Positions 1 to 9,463 are shown, numbered from the stretch's first letter. The stretch is 64,000 nucleotides of DNA from Nostoc spongiaeforme FACHB-130 (GCF_014698475.1 NZ_JACJTB010000028.1:1-64000); one strand, 5' to 3'. The notes: a model not told the origin generated them from the sequence alone. Numbers and translations: made by a program.

Positions 1-40
1 CAGCACTTTCTTGAACTTCTAGATTGAAAGGGCGTGCCAT
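1..40 (-). CDS. N-terminus of a probable IS630-family transposase (partial)
   Basis: An ATG on the minus strand (40-38) is preceded, five bases away, by AGGAAG. It opens a frame MARPFNLEVQESA that runs off the left edge. The opening resembles, from memory, the first residues of the helix-turn-helix half of cyanobacterial IS630-type transposases. No stop codon lies in these 13 codons, while all three plus-strand frames are closed here. The element end would lie between this start and the polymerase remnant, probably near the TA at 111-112, because IS630/mariner elements target TA. Only 13 codons are visible, so the family call is tentative; the start codon and ribosome site are seen directly. 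Confidence 0.5.
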   Translation of the reverse strand, partial: MARPFNLEVQESA

Positions 41-125
41 TGCTTCCTCATGAGTCTTTTTCTTCCATGTTCTTTATTCTACAGTTCTATGCACGCTCAT
101 TTAGACTTGGTATGATGCCTTTTTC

Positions 126-1166
126 TTGTTGATTATTCTGGCTGGTGTGTTTTTTAATGTATCCATCTATGGACATTGGCCATGGTTATCTTATCTTCCT
201 GGGGGATTATTTACGGCTGTTAGGTCGGGAATCTTAGGATTAAATGCACTAGCTACTTTTGTACTTTCTTATAAACTGGGAAATAAGGAATTATCAAAAA
301 CACAAGCCATCTTGTTTGTTTTCTTAGTTGTTACCTATATGGTAACAACTTCATTGGGTTTTTTACTTTTTGGTGCTGCTGGTACATTTCTCCTTGCAGT
401 AGTTGCTTTCACTATTTCCAGTAAAAGAGTACCCATCATAATAATTGTTATTTTCTTTCTTTGCTTCTCCTTGCTGCACTATGGCAAAGGATCGATGAGA
501 ACCAAATATTGGAATTCAGATGTTTCTCTTCAGCCCTGGGAATACCCTACTAGATATGCCGAATGGATAGGTTACTCACTAGAGTATATAAATAAGGAGA
601 ATCAATCCGCAGAATATTCAACTAACAAGGAGAAAAAAGCATCATTCTTTGAGCGAGCTAGTATGATGCAAATTTTGTTACTAGCCCAAAAGAAAAGTCC
701 TGACTCCATACCATATTTATACGGACAAACATATTCAATATTACCCCAATTAGTAGTACCTCGCATATTAAACCCGAATAAAATTTGGGCGCTAGAAGGT
801 ACAAGTTTATTAAACATACACTACAAAATTCAAACCAGAGAAGAGACTTTAGTTACTACTATTGGTTGGGGTTTACTAGCTGAATCTTACGCAAATTTTG
901 GACTAGTTGGTTGTGGAGGATTGGCAATTGTCTTAGGTACAGTTTATGGAAAAGCAACTCGTTGGAGTATCAATGCGCCAATTCTTTCAGCCCAGTCCTT
1001 ATTTTCTGTGATGATGATGTCTTTTGCCTTCCAATCTGAATCTACGGCTGGAGAAATTGTTGCTGGCTTATCTCAATCGACTACCGTCCTGATTGGTATT
1101 GCACTCTTCTTGATGCAGAAACAGCGAGTTCCTATTTACGGTATTCCCCCAGGAAGAATCACTTAA
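126..1166 (+). CDS. Wzy-like polysaccharide polymerase, 5'-truncated
   Basis: This is a polytopic membrane protein with hydrophobic segments at about residues 1-15, 30-48, 60-92, 103-118 and 258-335. A long extracytoplasmic loop follows residue 120 and includes 'PQLVVPRILNPNKIWALEG', then 'IGWGLLAESYANFGLVG'. Such loops occur in O-antigen/exopolysaccharide repeat-unit polymerases, which join lipid-linked oligosaccharide units at the outer face of the inner membrane. It lies directly upstream of a run of glycosyltransferases, which supports this role. The open frame begins after a stop at 102-104; the only nearby start is a TTG at 126 without a visible ribosome site, and the protein (346 aa) is short for the family. 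The 5' end was probably lost to the mobile element at 1-~112, so the gene may be inactive. Confidence 0.6.
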   Translation: MLIILAGVFFNVSIYGHWPWLSYLPGGLFTAVRSGILGLNALATFVLSYKLGNKELSKTQAILFVFLVVTYMVTTSLGFLLFGAAGTFLLAVVAFTISSKRVPIIIIVIFFLCFSLLHYGKGSMRTKYWNSDVSLQPWEYPTRYAEWIGYSLEYINKENQSAEYSTNKEKKASFFERASMMQILLLAQKKSPDSIPYLYGQTYSILPQLVVPRILNPNKIWALEGTSLLNIHYKIQTREETLVTTIGWGLLAESYANFGLVGCGGLAIVLGTVYGKATRWSINAPILSAQSLFSVMMMSFAFQSESTAGEIVAGLSQSTTVLIGIALFLMQKQRVPIYGIPPGRIT

Positions 1167-1172
1167 ATAGCT

Positions 1173-2351
1173 ATGAAAAAACATAAACTGGCAATTATTA
1201 CATCTCATCCCATACAATACTATGCTCCTTGGTTCCGCCATCTCTATAATGAAGGTGATTTGCAAATCAAGGTTTTTTATTTGTGGGATTTTGGAGTCAC
1301 AAAAAAGCTAGATCAAGATTTCCAACAAGTTGTACAGTGGGATATTCCTCTGCTGGATGGATATGAACATGAGTTTGTACCCAATGTTAGTTCTCAGCCA
1401 GGAGTTCATCATTTTTGGGGATTAAAAAACCCATCTTTAATCTCGCAAGTGCAAGCTTATAATCCTGATGGAGTCTTGTTGATGAACTACAACTACGCTA
1501 GCATTTATAATTTCCTTTGGAACTGGAAATCACGTAAAATACCGTTGCTATTTCGCGGTGATTCTCATCGTCTACTCCAACCTACCGGAATCAAAGCTTG
1601 GGCGCGTCAGCAATTTATTACTCAAATTTATCGATGTTTTGCCGCTTGTCTCTATGTAGGGAAGGCTAATTATGAATATTTTAGATATCATGGCGTACCT
1701 AGTAATCATTTGTTTTTCTCACCTCATGCTATAGATAATGATCGCTTTTTTGCTCAAGCTGATGATGCTAAACAGCAAGCAAGCTTATGGAAGCAAGAAT
1801 TAGGTATTCCATCAGATCATGCAGTGATTGTATTTGCTGGGAAATTTGAAGCTAAAAAACGTCCCTTGGATTTACTGCAAGCCTTTGTCAGTGCTAACTT
1901 ATCTCAAGTCTCTCTATTATTTGTCGGTGCAGGTTCTTTAGAAGCAGATTTAAAAGCCGCAGCCGCACCACACAGCAATATCTACTTTGCACCTTTTCAA
2001 AATCAAACCTTAATGCCTCGCACCTATGCAATAGCTGATTTATTTGTCTTACCTAGTTACGGTGCTTGGGAAACTTGGGGACTAGCGATTAACGAAGCGA
2101 TGTGCTTATCTCGTGCAGTGCTTGTTAGCAGTCATGTGGGTTGTGCCAAAGATTTGGTATATAACGGACAGAATGGCCTAGTATTCCCGGCTGGTGATGT
2201 ATCAGCTTTAACCAAAAGTTTGCAAGAAGCATTTTGCGATCGCCAGCGTTTGCAGCTATGGGGCGAAGAAAGTCAAAAAATTGTCTCTCGGTACAGTTAC
2301 ACTCAGACAAGTCAAGGATTAAAACAGGCAATTGATTATCTATGTAGGTAA
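1173..2351 (+). CDS. GT4-type glycosyltransferase
   Basis: This 392-residue cytoplasmic glycosyltransferase has a GT-B fold. The N-terminal acceptor domain starts 'KLAIITSHPIQYYAPWF'. The C-terminal nucleotide-sugar domain carries 'GKFEAKKRPLDLLQAF' (about residue 222) and the family E-x7-E type segment 'ETWGLAINEAMC' (about 299). It would add one sugar to a lipid-linked exopolysaccharide repeat unit; donor and acceptor cannot be read from sequence. The ATG at 1173 lies six bases after the polymerase stop, so the two were probably co-transcribed. It is the first of four GT4 genes in a row. Confidence 0.85.
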   Translation: MKKHKLAIITSHPIQYYAPWFRHLYNEGDLQIKVFYLWDFGVTKKLDQDFQQVVQWDIPLLDGYEHEFVPNVSSQPGVHHFWGLKNPSLISQVQAYNPDGVLLMNYNYASIYNFLWNWKSRKIPLLFRGDSHRLLQPTGIKAWARQQFITQIYRCFAACLYVGKANYEYFRYHGVPSNHLFFSPHAIDNDRFFAQADDAKQQASLWKQELGIPSDHAVIVFAGKFEAKKRPLDLLQAFVSANLSQVSLLFVGAGSLEADLKAAAAPHSNIYFAPFQNQTLMPRTYAIADLFVLPSYGAWETWGLAINEAMCLSRAVLVSSHVGCAKDLVYNGQNGLVFPAGDVSALTKSLQEAFCDRQRLQLWGEESQKIVSRYSYTQTSQGLKQAIDYLCR

Positions 2352-2609
2352 TAGAGGACAGGGTACAGGCTGGAAAGCCTTTTATGTTTAAGGTTTTATG
2401 ATTAGTTTACATAAAATGTAATTGGCCTAGCCAGACCAAACTTGTAGATTAACGAAAAATTGCTAATCTTCATCATCTGCACGCCAGTTGCTACAAGTCT
2501 GGCGACCGAACGCACTGACTCGTTTATCTGCGTTTATCTGCGTTCAAATCTATTACCACATTTTATTCTTGCCACGCCGCTACTGCTTATCAAGCAATAC
2601 AAACTGCAC

Positions 2610-3830
2610 ATGAAAATGAAAAACAATAATTTAGACTTGCAAACAGAAACACCAGTAAAACCAAGAACAAATTCCCAAAAAGATATAGATATAAAGCTTT
2701 TACACTTATGGTTTCCTAATATTTTTCAATTTAAAGGTGGAATCCAAGTTTATTCTGAATTTTTATTAAAAGCATTACAAAATTTATACCCAAATACTAA
2801 CTACGATGTATTTCTCAAACATGATGTTTATTCATTAAAAAATGATCACCAGACGGCAAATACTAGGTTTCATTATTCAGGTCACTGGGGCATAAAACTA
2901 CGAACAATAGCATTTGCGATTAAAATTTTCTTGTATGCAGTGAGTCAAAAGCCCCAGCTAATTATCGCCTCTCACATCAATTTCGCTATTGTCGGCTATT
3001 TACTCAAACGCATATTAAAAATACCTTACTGGGCTATCGCTCATGGTGTCGATGCTTGGAACATTCAAAACCCTCTGCTGATAACTGCACTAAAAGACGC
3101 AGATCGGATTATATCTGTGAGTAATTACACTCGCGATCGCCTATTGCAAGAACAAAATTTAGATCCAGCAAAAGTTGTACTTTTACCCAATACTTTTAAT
3201 GCTGAACGCTTTACAATCAGCAACAAACCAGCCTATTTATTACAACGTTACCAATTAACACCAGAACAGCCAATTATTCTCACTGTTACTCGATTGGCTA
3301 GTTCTGATGGTTACAAAGGTTATGACCAAATTCTGCAAGCTTTAGCGAAAATTAAACAATATATCCCCAACGTTCATTATATTTTAGCTGGCAAAGGCGA
3401 TGACCAAGCCAGAATCGAAAAATTGATTGCTGAACTCAACCTGCAAGACAGCGTTACTCTGGCTGGTTTTGTTCCTGATCATGAACTTTGTGATCATTAC
3501 AATCTCTGCGATGTTTTTGCGATGCCAAGTAGAGGAGAAGGATTTGGTATAGTTTACCTAGAAGCTTTAGCCTGCGGTAAACCAACTTTAGGAGGTAATC
3601 AAGATGGCGCAATAGATGCGCTATATCATGGTGAATTAGGAGCCTTAGTTGACCCTGTTGATGTAGAAGCGATCGCTCAAACTCTCATCGAGATTTTACA
3701 AGGTACTTATCCCAACCCCTTATTATATCAACCCCAAGCTTTAAGACAAAAAGTGATTGACACCTTTGGGTTTGAGCGATTTCAACAAACCCTGGCTGAA
3801 CTCATAGAACACTTCCCTAACAAATCTTAA
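2610..3830 (+). CDS. GT4-type glycosyltransferase
   Basis: This 406-residue GT-B glycosyltransferase belongs to the exopolysaccharide cluster. The acceptor domain has 'FKGGIQVYSEFLLKAL' and 'AIAHGVDAWNIQNP'. The donor domain has 'VTRLASSDGYKGYDQ' (about residue 225) and the sugar-nucleotide segment 'PSRGEGFGIVYLEALACGKP' (about 305-325). I place the start at ATG 2610 (MKMKNNNLDL). The frame is open further upstream from a TTG at 2460, but that stretch contains the intergenic repeat 'tctgcgtttatctgcg' and its translation looks non-coding. Substrate unknown. Confidence 0.85.
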   Translation: MKMKNNNLDLQTETPVKPRTNSQKDIDIKLLHLWFPNIFQFKGGIQVYSEFLLKALQNLYPNTNYDVFLKHDVYSLKNDHQTANTRFHYSGHWGIKLRTIAFAIKIFLYAVSQKPQLIIASHINFAIVGYLLKRILKIPYWAIAHGVDAWNIQNPLLITALKDADRIISVSNYTRDRLLQEQNLDPAKVVLLPNTFNAERFTISNKPAYLLQRYQLTPEQPIILTVTRLASSDGYKGYDQILQALAKIKQYIPNVHYILAGKGDDQARIEKLIAELNLQDSVTLAGFVPDHELCDHYNLCDVFAMPSRGEGFGIVYLEALACGKPTLGGNQDGAIDALYHGELGALVDPVDVEAIAQTLIEILQGTYPNPLLYQPQALRQKVIDTFGFERFQQTLAELIEHFPNKS

Positions 3831-3860
3831 TTTGTAGATTAAACATTCTCTATAAAAACC

Positions 3861-5063
3861 GTGGTTAATCAAATCAATATTTGCCAAGTTGTAGCTAGTA
3901 TTAATGAAAATGTCGGTGGGACTTCTTTCGCTGTCACTAATCTCGCCCAATACTTGGCAAAACAAAATATATCCTCCCATATATTCACACTAGACTATTA
4001 TTGGGAAGGTAAACAAATCCCTACAAAAAATGTCAAACTGCACAGTCTCACCGCCACTAAAGTAGCGAAATATTTTCGAGGTTTCCAACCAACTGCTAGT
4101 TACGAATTATCAAAATTAGCAGCAACAGAACTAAACTTAATTCATAATCACGGATTATGGATGTTTCCCAATGTCTACGCTCGTCAAGCAGCAGTCCGCC
4201 ACCGCCTACCTCTAGTGATTTCTCCCGAAGGAATGCTAGAATCATGGTCTTTAAATAACAGTAGGTATAAGAAATGGTTGGCTTGGTTATTATATGAAAG
4301 GCAAAATTTAAAAAGTGCTACAGCCTTTCAAGCCACCTCAGCAGAAGAAGTCAATTCAATTCGCCAATTAGGATACAAACAGCCAATTGCTTTGGTTCCT
4401 AATGGCGTGAATATGCCTACAATTAACGAACAAGCTAGCAGGGAAGTATTATGTGAAATATTTCCTCACCTAGCTAATAAAAAATGGTTGTTGTTTTTAT
4501 CTCGACTGCATCCGAAAAAAGGCTTAGATAACTTATTATATGTGTGGCAATCCCTAGGCAACCAATTTCCTCAATGGCATTTAATTATTGCTGGTGCAGA
4601 TTTAATTGGCTACCAGTCCGAGTTAGAAATATTAGTAGAAAAGTTCCAATTGCAGCAACAGGTAACTTTTACTGGTATGCTATCAGGCCAGAGGAAATAT
4701 TCTGCACTCACTAACGCGGATTTGTTTGTCTTGCCCACTCATTCAGAAAATTTCGGTATTGCGATCGCCGAATCATTAGCTTACGGTGTGCCTGTCATTA
4801 CCACAAAAGGCGCTCCTTGGCAAGAATTAACCACCTATAATTGCGGTTGGTGGATAGAAGATAACCAGACAGCACTGGAGATCGCTTTAACTGAAGCCAT
4901 GAACATCTCATCCCTAGAAAGAAAACAAATGGGTAACCGAGGCAGAAATTTAGTTCAAGCCAAATACTCCTGGAATTCCATTGCTCAACAAATGGCTGAT
5001 TTTTATAACTGGATTCTTGGTAATGGTGAAAGACCTATCTGTGTGCAGATGGATAATTTTTAG
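3861..5063 (+). CDS. GT4-type glycosyltransferase
   Basis: This 400-residue GT-B glycosyltransferase begins 'INICQVVASINENVGGTSFA', the first beta strand and glycine-rich loop of the fold. For that reason the GTG at 3861 is taken as the start although no clear ribosome site precedes it. The C-terminal domain has 'LSRLHPKKGLDNLL' and 'PTHSENFGIAIAESLAYGVP', the E-x7-E donor site. It most resembles proteins that place a sugar early in repeat-unit assembly, though this is inference. It lies 30 bases after the previous gene and 12 before the next, so it is part of the same transcript. Confidence 0.85.
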   Translation: MVNQINICQVVASINENVGGTSFAVTNLAQYLAKQNISSHIFTLDYYWEGKQIPTKNVKLHSLTATKVAKYFRGFQPTASYELSKLAATELNLIHNHGLWMFPNVYARQAAVRHRLPLVISPEGMLESWSLNNSRYKKWLAWLLYERQNLKSATAFQATSAEEVNSIRQLGYKQPIALVPNGVNMPTINEQASREVLCEIFPHLANKKWLLFLSRLHPKKGLDNLLYVWQSLGNQFPQWHLIIAGADLIGYQSELEILVEKFQLQQQVTFTGMLSGQRKYSALTNADLFVLPTHSENFGIAIAESLAYGVPVITTKGAPWQELTTYNCGWWIEDNQTALEIALTEAMNISSLERKQMGNRGRNLVQAKYSWNSIAQQMADFYNWILGNGERPICVQMDNF

Positions 5064-5075
5064 GGAGACATCACC

Positions 5076-6206
5076 ATGATTATTTCTATTGCTATGGGCC
5101 CCTGGTTGCCTGTTCCCGCAGTTCAAGGCGGAGCAATTCCTCGAATGTGGCAAGGATTAGCCGAAGAATTTGCGAAACAAGGTCATCAAGTCAAAATTTG
5201 CTGCCGTTCGTATCCAGGACAACCAAATCGAGAAATCATCAATGGCGTTGAGTATATCCGATGGGGAGGACTATCCCAAAGCACTAACATTGGCTGGGAC
5301 TTAATCAAAGACTTCTGCTACGCCTGTGTCACCTTTCCTTTTTTACCACCTGCTGATATTTTGATCGTTAATGATTTTTGGCTACCTGTGTTTGCTGCTC
5401 TCCGTCCGCGAGTAGGGAAAATTGTCATTAATGCTAATCGTTTTCCCAAGGGACAATATCGCCTAGGACTTTATCAGAAAACAGCCTTATTTGCGGCAGC
5501 ATCCCAGGCTATACAAGACCAGATTCTGCAAGAATATCCCGCCGCCATTACTCGGATCAAGGTCATACCCAATCCGATTGATACAAATATTTTTTACCCA
5601 GCCCCACGCTCCCCTATTAAACCAATAGAACTAATAATTTTATATGTAGGCCGAGTCCATCCCGAAAAGGGTATTCATATTTTGGTGGAAGCTTTTGCCA
5701 TTTTATCCCAACAGTTTTCTAGCATTAAATTGAGGATTATCGGCCCCTACAAAGAAAATCAAGGGGGTGGTGGCCAAAAATATTTAGCTACATTGCAATC
5801 CCAAGCCCAAGGGTTAAATGTAGAATTTTTAGAGCCGATTTTTAATGTGCAGAAATTAGCAGCAGCGTATCGAGAAGCTGATTTATTTTGCTATCCTTCC
5901 TTAGCTGAGAAGGGAGAAGCCTTTGGTGTGTCGCCTTTAGAAGCAATGGCATCAGGACTTGTACCGATCATATCGGATTTAGCTTGTTTTAAAGACTTTA
6001 TTGAAGAGAGAACAACAGGATACTATTTTGATCATCGCCATACTGATGCTGCGAAAAATCTGGCAGCTAAATTAGCAGCAGCAATCATGGATTGGGAAAA
6101 TACCCATATCATGAGTATTCATGGTGTAAAAAAATCAGCAGAATTTAGCTATGACAAGATTGCTGCGTCATATCTTGCTGACTTCGCCCAATTATTAGCC
6201 AATTAA
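5076..6206 (+). CDS. GT4-type glycosyltransferase
   Basis: This 376-residue GT-B enzyme starts at ATG 5076, behind a GGGAG ribosome site. Its N-terminus 'PAVQGGAIPRMWQGLAEEFA' is a typical GT4 acceptor-domain opening. The donor domain shows 'LYVGRVHPEKGIHILVEAF' (about residue 188) and 'PSLAEKGEAFGVSPLEAMAS' (about 275-295), with the catalytic-site glutamates. It is predicted to act at the cytoplasmic face of the membrane on the same repeat unit as its neighbours. Donor and linkage are unknown. Confidence 0.85.
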   Translation: MIISIAMGPWLPVPAVQGGAIPRMWQGLAEEFAKQGHQVKICCRSYPGQPNREIINGVEYIRWGGLSQSTNIGWDLIKDFCYACVTFPFLPPADILIVNDFWLPVFAALRPRVGKIVINANRFPKGQYRLGLYQKTALFAAASQAIQDQILQEYPAAITRIKVIPNPIDTNIFYPAPRSPIKPIELIILYVGRVHPEKGIHILVEAFAILSQQFSSIKLRIIGPYKENQGGGGQKYLATLQSQAQGLNVEFLEPIFNVQKLAAAYREADLFCYPSLAEKGEAFGVSPLEAMASGLVPIISDLACFKDFIEERTTGYYFDHRHTDAAKNLAAKLAAAIMDWENTHIMSIHGVKKSAEFSYDKIAASYLADFAQLLAN

Positions 6207-6224
6207 TGAATAGGAATTAGGTCG

Positions 6225-7016
6225 TTGATACTAACGAAAATTACGCCCCTCATCCTCACATATAACGAAGCCCCTAACATTGGTCGCACCCTCCAATATC
6301 TTACTTGGGCTAAGACAATTATCGTGATTGATAGTTATAGCACCGACGAAACCTTAGAAATTTTATCGACTTATCCTCAGGTGAAAGTAATACAAAGAAA
6401 ATTTGATACTCATACTCAACAGTGGAATTTTGGCTTAGAGCAAGTTGAATCAGAATGGGTGCTGTCTTTAGATGCAGACTATGTAATCACTGATGAACTC
6501 TTGACTGAGATAGCTTCTTTACCAGCAGATAAACAGGTAAATGGCTATGCAGCTAGATTTAAATATTGTGTTGGTGGTAAGCCCTTAAGAGGTACAATAC
6601 TACCCCCTCGCCAAGTTTTATTTCGCAAAAATCAAGCCACTTATATAGATGACGGACACACGCAACTATTACAACTCAATGGTCTGTGTGCGATGCTGAC
6701 TAGCTATATTCATCATGATGATCGTAAATCCTTATCTCGTTGGCTATGGGCCCAGGATCGCTATATGATCATCGAGAGTAAAAAGCTCTTAGAGACTCCC
6801 GATAATCAACTGAGCTTAGGCGATCGTATTCGTAAGCAAAAAATTTTTGCTCCCTTTATTATACTTTTTTATTGCTTAATTCTCAAAGGGGGCATTTTTG
6901 ATGGTTGGGAAGGTTGGTACTATGCTTTCCAACGTGTTTTAGCAGAAATTCTTTTAGCTACTCGTTTGATTGAAACGGAGAAGTTCAGCTTACACAAACG
7001 TCATACAATGAACTAA
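6225..7016 (+). CDS. GT2-type glycosyltransferase
   Basis: This 263-residue glycosyltransferase has a GT-A fold. The N-terminus 'TPLILTYNEAPNIGRTL' binds the nucleotide, 'IDSYSTDET' follows, and 'SLDADYVITDELL' (about residue 85) holds the metal-binding D-x-D. The C-terminal third is amphipathic or hydrophobic ('IRKQKIFAPFIILFYCLILKGG'), as in LgtF/WaaE-like members that sit at the membrane. The start is a TTG at 6225 behind AGGAATTAGG; no ATG is available before the conserved opening. It is the last gene of the rightward polysaccharide run and is followed by a strong terminator hairpin. Confidence 0.85.
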   Translation: MILTKITPLILTYNEAPNIGRTLQYLTWAKTIIVIDSYSTDETLEILSTYPQVKVIQRKFDTHTQQWNFGLEQVESEWVLSLDADYVITDELLTEIASLPADKQVNGYAARFKYCVGGKPLRGTILPPRQVLFRKNQATYIDDGHTQLLQLNGLCAMLTSYIHHDDRKSLSRWLWAQDRYMIIESKKLLETPDNQLSLGDRIRKQKIFAPFIILFYCLILKGGIFDGWEGWYYAFQRVLAEILLATRLIETEKFSLHKRHTMN

Positions 7017-7068
7017 AAATTTTGCATACCTCCTTTCCTAAAATTCCGGGCAAAGCAATCTTGAGAAA

Positions 7069-7102
7069 AAAACAGCCTGTAAGCAAAACTCCAGGCTGTT
7101 TT
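7069..7102. terminator. bidirectional intrinsic terminator
   Basis: An 11-bp perfect stem (AAAACAGCCTG at 7069-7079 with CAGGCTGTTTT at 7092-7102) closes a 12-base loop. It is A-rich on the left and T-rich on the right, so it can work in both directions. It lies between two convergent genes, the GT2 enzyme and the secreted DUF4082 protein. Confidence 0.85.
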
Positions 7103-7120
7103 CAAGATGACTAAATTATT

Positions 7121-9457
7121 TTAGTTAGGCGCTCTGACACCATTTTTCCCAAATGCAGAATAGTCTACGGAAGGGAAGAGGCTTTTGTCACCATCTACTT
7201 TATAGTCGAATCCCTGAATTGGAACGATTTGCTTATAGGTAATCGCCTTAGAAGGATCGGGTGATGTTCTGGAATTTTTACCATAGGCATCTGTATAGAT
7301 TACAGAAGATGTAGAGTTCCCAAAAGCCAATCCGGAAAAGTGACTCTGTATATTAACTGTTCCTCGGAAAGGTGAACGAGGATCATCCCACGCTACTTTG
7401 CTACCAGCCGCTAGGGTTTCTTGGCATAACAAGGTCTCAGCAAGGGGATGACCTGGAACATAACACAAATCTACCGTTCTGCCAATCTTCGTTGTAGAAG
7501 ACGCATCATAAAAACGGGCTGGATTGGTGACCCTAAAGTAAAAATTACCACGTGCAAACTCTGTTAGCCAGTATTCAAATGTTCTTTTTTGAACTAAGGA
7601 AGATTTTTCGTCTTGAGAGCCACGTGTATAGCAATCCTTAGTAGGAATGGCACGATGAACGCCATCTGTTGGCTGATTAACCGGGTTCGGTGTAATACCA
7701 GAAGGCAAGAATGCGTCACAATAAGTTGCTTCAGGTTCTTTGAAGTATCCAGGTGCACCAAACAAACCAAACTGTTTGATGTTAAAAGGTTGTTGTCCAT
7801 CGCATTTACCCGCTACAAACATCTCATGTGCTGTATTTGTGAGCGCATCGGGTGAATGTGAACCCATATGTAGTTTCACAAGTACATCACATTTTGTTGT
7901 GCTACTGCTGTTGTTAGCATTGTACATAGTCCAGTTATTGGCAACAAAAACTTTATGGCCAAAATGGTCTTCATGTCTGGGATTAGCTGGGTCATTAATT
8001 GCGTGCTGTTCGTTGATATAGCCGAAAGCTGGCATACCCGCAGTAGTAAACACTTCTGAACCGCGTGGGTCATCGCCATGCTCATGACCATAGGTACAAT
8101 AAGTATTGGTTTCTGGGTTGAAGTCTACTGGTGGGTGCCAAGTTGGGTAAATTTTATTATCGTCAGCTTTGATCCAATAAGTATCGTGCATCCACTTCGG
8201 ACATTCCCAGGTTTTTCCAGGAGACCATAGACCGTATGATTTCGCTAGTGTTGCAGAACTTGCAGGAAGCAAATCTTTTGTCCGCACTGGGCTACCAGCA
8301 ATTGGTATCACAGGTGCAGCTTTGTTGACCATAACGGTAGATTGCCATTTCTGTATCTGGTCAATTGTCTGCGTTGTATCCTTAGCCCAGAAAGCAAACC
8401 AATTAAAGCGCATTGTGCTATTCGTTCCGGGAAACCTAATAACTAGGTTTTGTGTTCCTTTGGCAAGGCTTGTATTCAAAGGACAAGGTACCGTACGGTA
8501 GTTTGACACAGAGCCGGTACTGTTGATGGTACATGTTCCCAATACATCACCACTAGCCGAGCCTGAGCGGACTTCAACAACGTTAGTGCCTGAAGCAAAA
8601 GCAACGCGGAGCATCAGTGCTTCCACACCACTGCCTAAATCAATGTTGTTATAGACTGCATAGTTGCCACCGGAAGTATTCGACAGTTCTTGGGTCTGTT
8701 CACCAGGTGAAAGTAAAAATGGATCTTCACTATTTTCAAAATAATCTCCCCAAACAGTTGTTAACCCAACACGGGAAGAAAATTTGAGAGCATCTACACG
8801 CTGAAATACTGGCCAAGGTGCGGTGGCACTCGCTGGAATAGTCGATGACGATGTTGTTGGTGGGTTTGATGTTGTTGGTGGGTTTGATGTTGTTGAGTCA
8901 GTAGGAACAAAACTGATGTCACGAAAATAGTTGCTATTCCGGTCGGAAGTATTTGGGAAACTACCACTTTTTGTGTTAAACACTCCATTTTGACCATCAG
9001 CAACTGAGCTAAGATTTCCATTGACTATAGAACTAGATAGTCCATTGTTAGTAGCGACATAATTTTTATTAACGTTAACAGAGACTACATAAGTTGTATC
9101 CGCTTGAATACTCAATGGTGTAGGTAAACTCTGTTCCTGCCAACCAGAAGCACTTTCGTTGGTAAAAGTGACGCTAGTCAGCTGAGTTCCTGCTGCTGAC
9201 CAGATTCTACCAACATGAGGTGCTGGCTCGTTAAGGGCTTTCCAAAAGCGAATGGATTTAATTTGTCCCGCTGTAGCAGTGCGGAATTTCATCCCCACTT
9301 CGTAGGGATCTCCATTAATGACACTAGAGGTACTAGGAACTTGAGTTGTTAAAACCGTTTGGGGTGAAGTCTGGGCATGAATTATGGTGCTAGAGCAACT
9401 CAACACAAGCGTAAGTGCAGCAAGTAGGAAAAATTTGATGTATTTAAATTTTTTCAT
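7121..9457 (-). CDS. secreted multidomain protein: DUF4082, CBM6-like domain, unknown His-rich C-terminal domain
   Basis: This 778-residue protein begins with a signal peptide (residues 1-28, cut after 'SSTIIHA'). A DUF4082-like beta-sandwich follows at about 34-170 ('GMKFRTATAGQIKSIRFWK'). A Pro/Thr linker with SNPPTT repeats sits at about 185-205, and a CBM6-like module at about 220-355 ('GVEALMLRVAFASGTNVVEV', ending in 'MRFNWFAFW'). The last 380 residues form a Cys/His-rich domain ('YCTYGHEHGDDPRGS', 'HEDHFGHKVFVANNW') that I do not recognise as an enzyme family. The sugar-binding modules and the exopolysaccharide setting suggest it binds or processes the polymer outside the cell. It is transcribed opposite to the glycosyltransferases. 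Confidence 0.75.
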   Translation of the reverse strand: MKKFKYIKFFLLAALTLVLSCSSTIIHAQTSPQTVLTTQVPSTSSVINGDPYEVGMKFRTATAGQIKSIRFWKALNEPAPHVGRIWSAAGTQLTSVTFTNESASGWQEQSLPTPLSIQADTTYVVSVNVNKNYVATNNGLSSSIVNGNLSSVADGQNGVFNTKSGSFPNTSDRNSNYFRDISFVPTDSTTSNPPTTSNPPTTSSSTIPASATAPWPVFQRVDALKFSSRVGLTTVWGDYFENSEDPFLLSPGEQTQELSNTSGGNYAVYNNIDLGSGVEALMLRVAFASGTNVVEVRSGSASGDVLGTCTINSTGSVSNYRTVPCPLNTSLAKGTQNLVIRFPGTNSTMRFNWFAFWAKDTTQTIDQIQKWQSTVMVNKAAPVIPIAGSPVRTKDLLPASSATLAKSYGLWSPGKTWECPKWMHDTYWIKADDNKIYPTWHPPVDFNPETNTYCTYGHEHGDDPRGSEVFTTAGMPAFGYINEQHAINDPANPRHEDHFGHKVFVANNWTMYNANNSSSTTKCDVLVKLHMGSHSPDALTNTAHEMFVAGKCDGQQPFNIKQFGLFGAPGYFKEPEATYCDAFLPSGITPNPVNQPTDGVHRAIPTKDCYTRGSQDEKSSLVQKRTFEYWLTEFARGNFYFRVTNPARFYDASSTTKIGRTVDLCYVPGHPLAETLLCQETLAAGSKVAWDDPRSPFRGTVNIQSHFSGLAFGNSTSSVIYTDAYGKNSRTSPDPSKAITYKQIVPIQGFDYKVDGDKSLFPSVDYSAFGKNGVRAPN

Positions 9458-9463
9458 AATTAT

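Noticed and set aside
2365-2383. AGGCT-GGAA-AGCCT-TTT hairpin as terminator after the first GT4 gene
   Set aside because: The stem is only 5 bp with three T's, and the next glycosyltransferase gene continues in the same direction; support is too weak to list.
2460-2609. N-terminal extension of the second GT4 gene from a TTG start
   Set aside because: The stretch contains the spacer repeat TCTGCGTTTATCTGCG, has no ribosome site and its translation does not resemble a GT4 N-terminus; ATG 2610 fits better.
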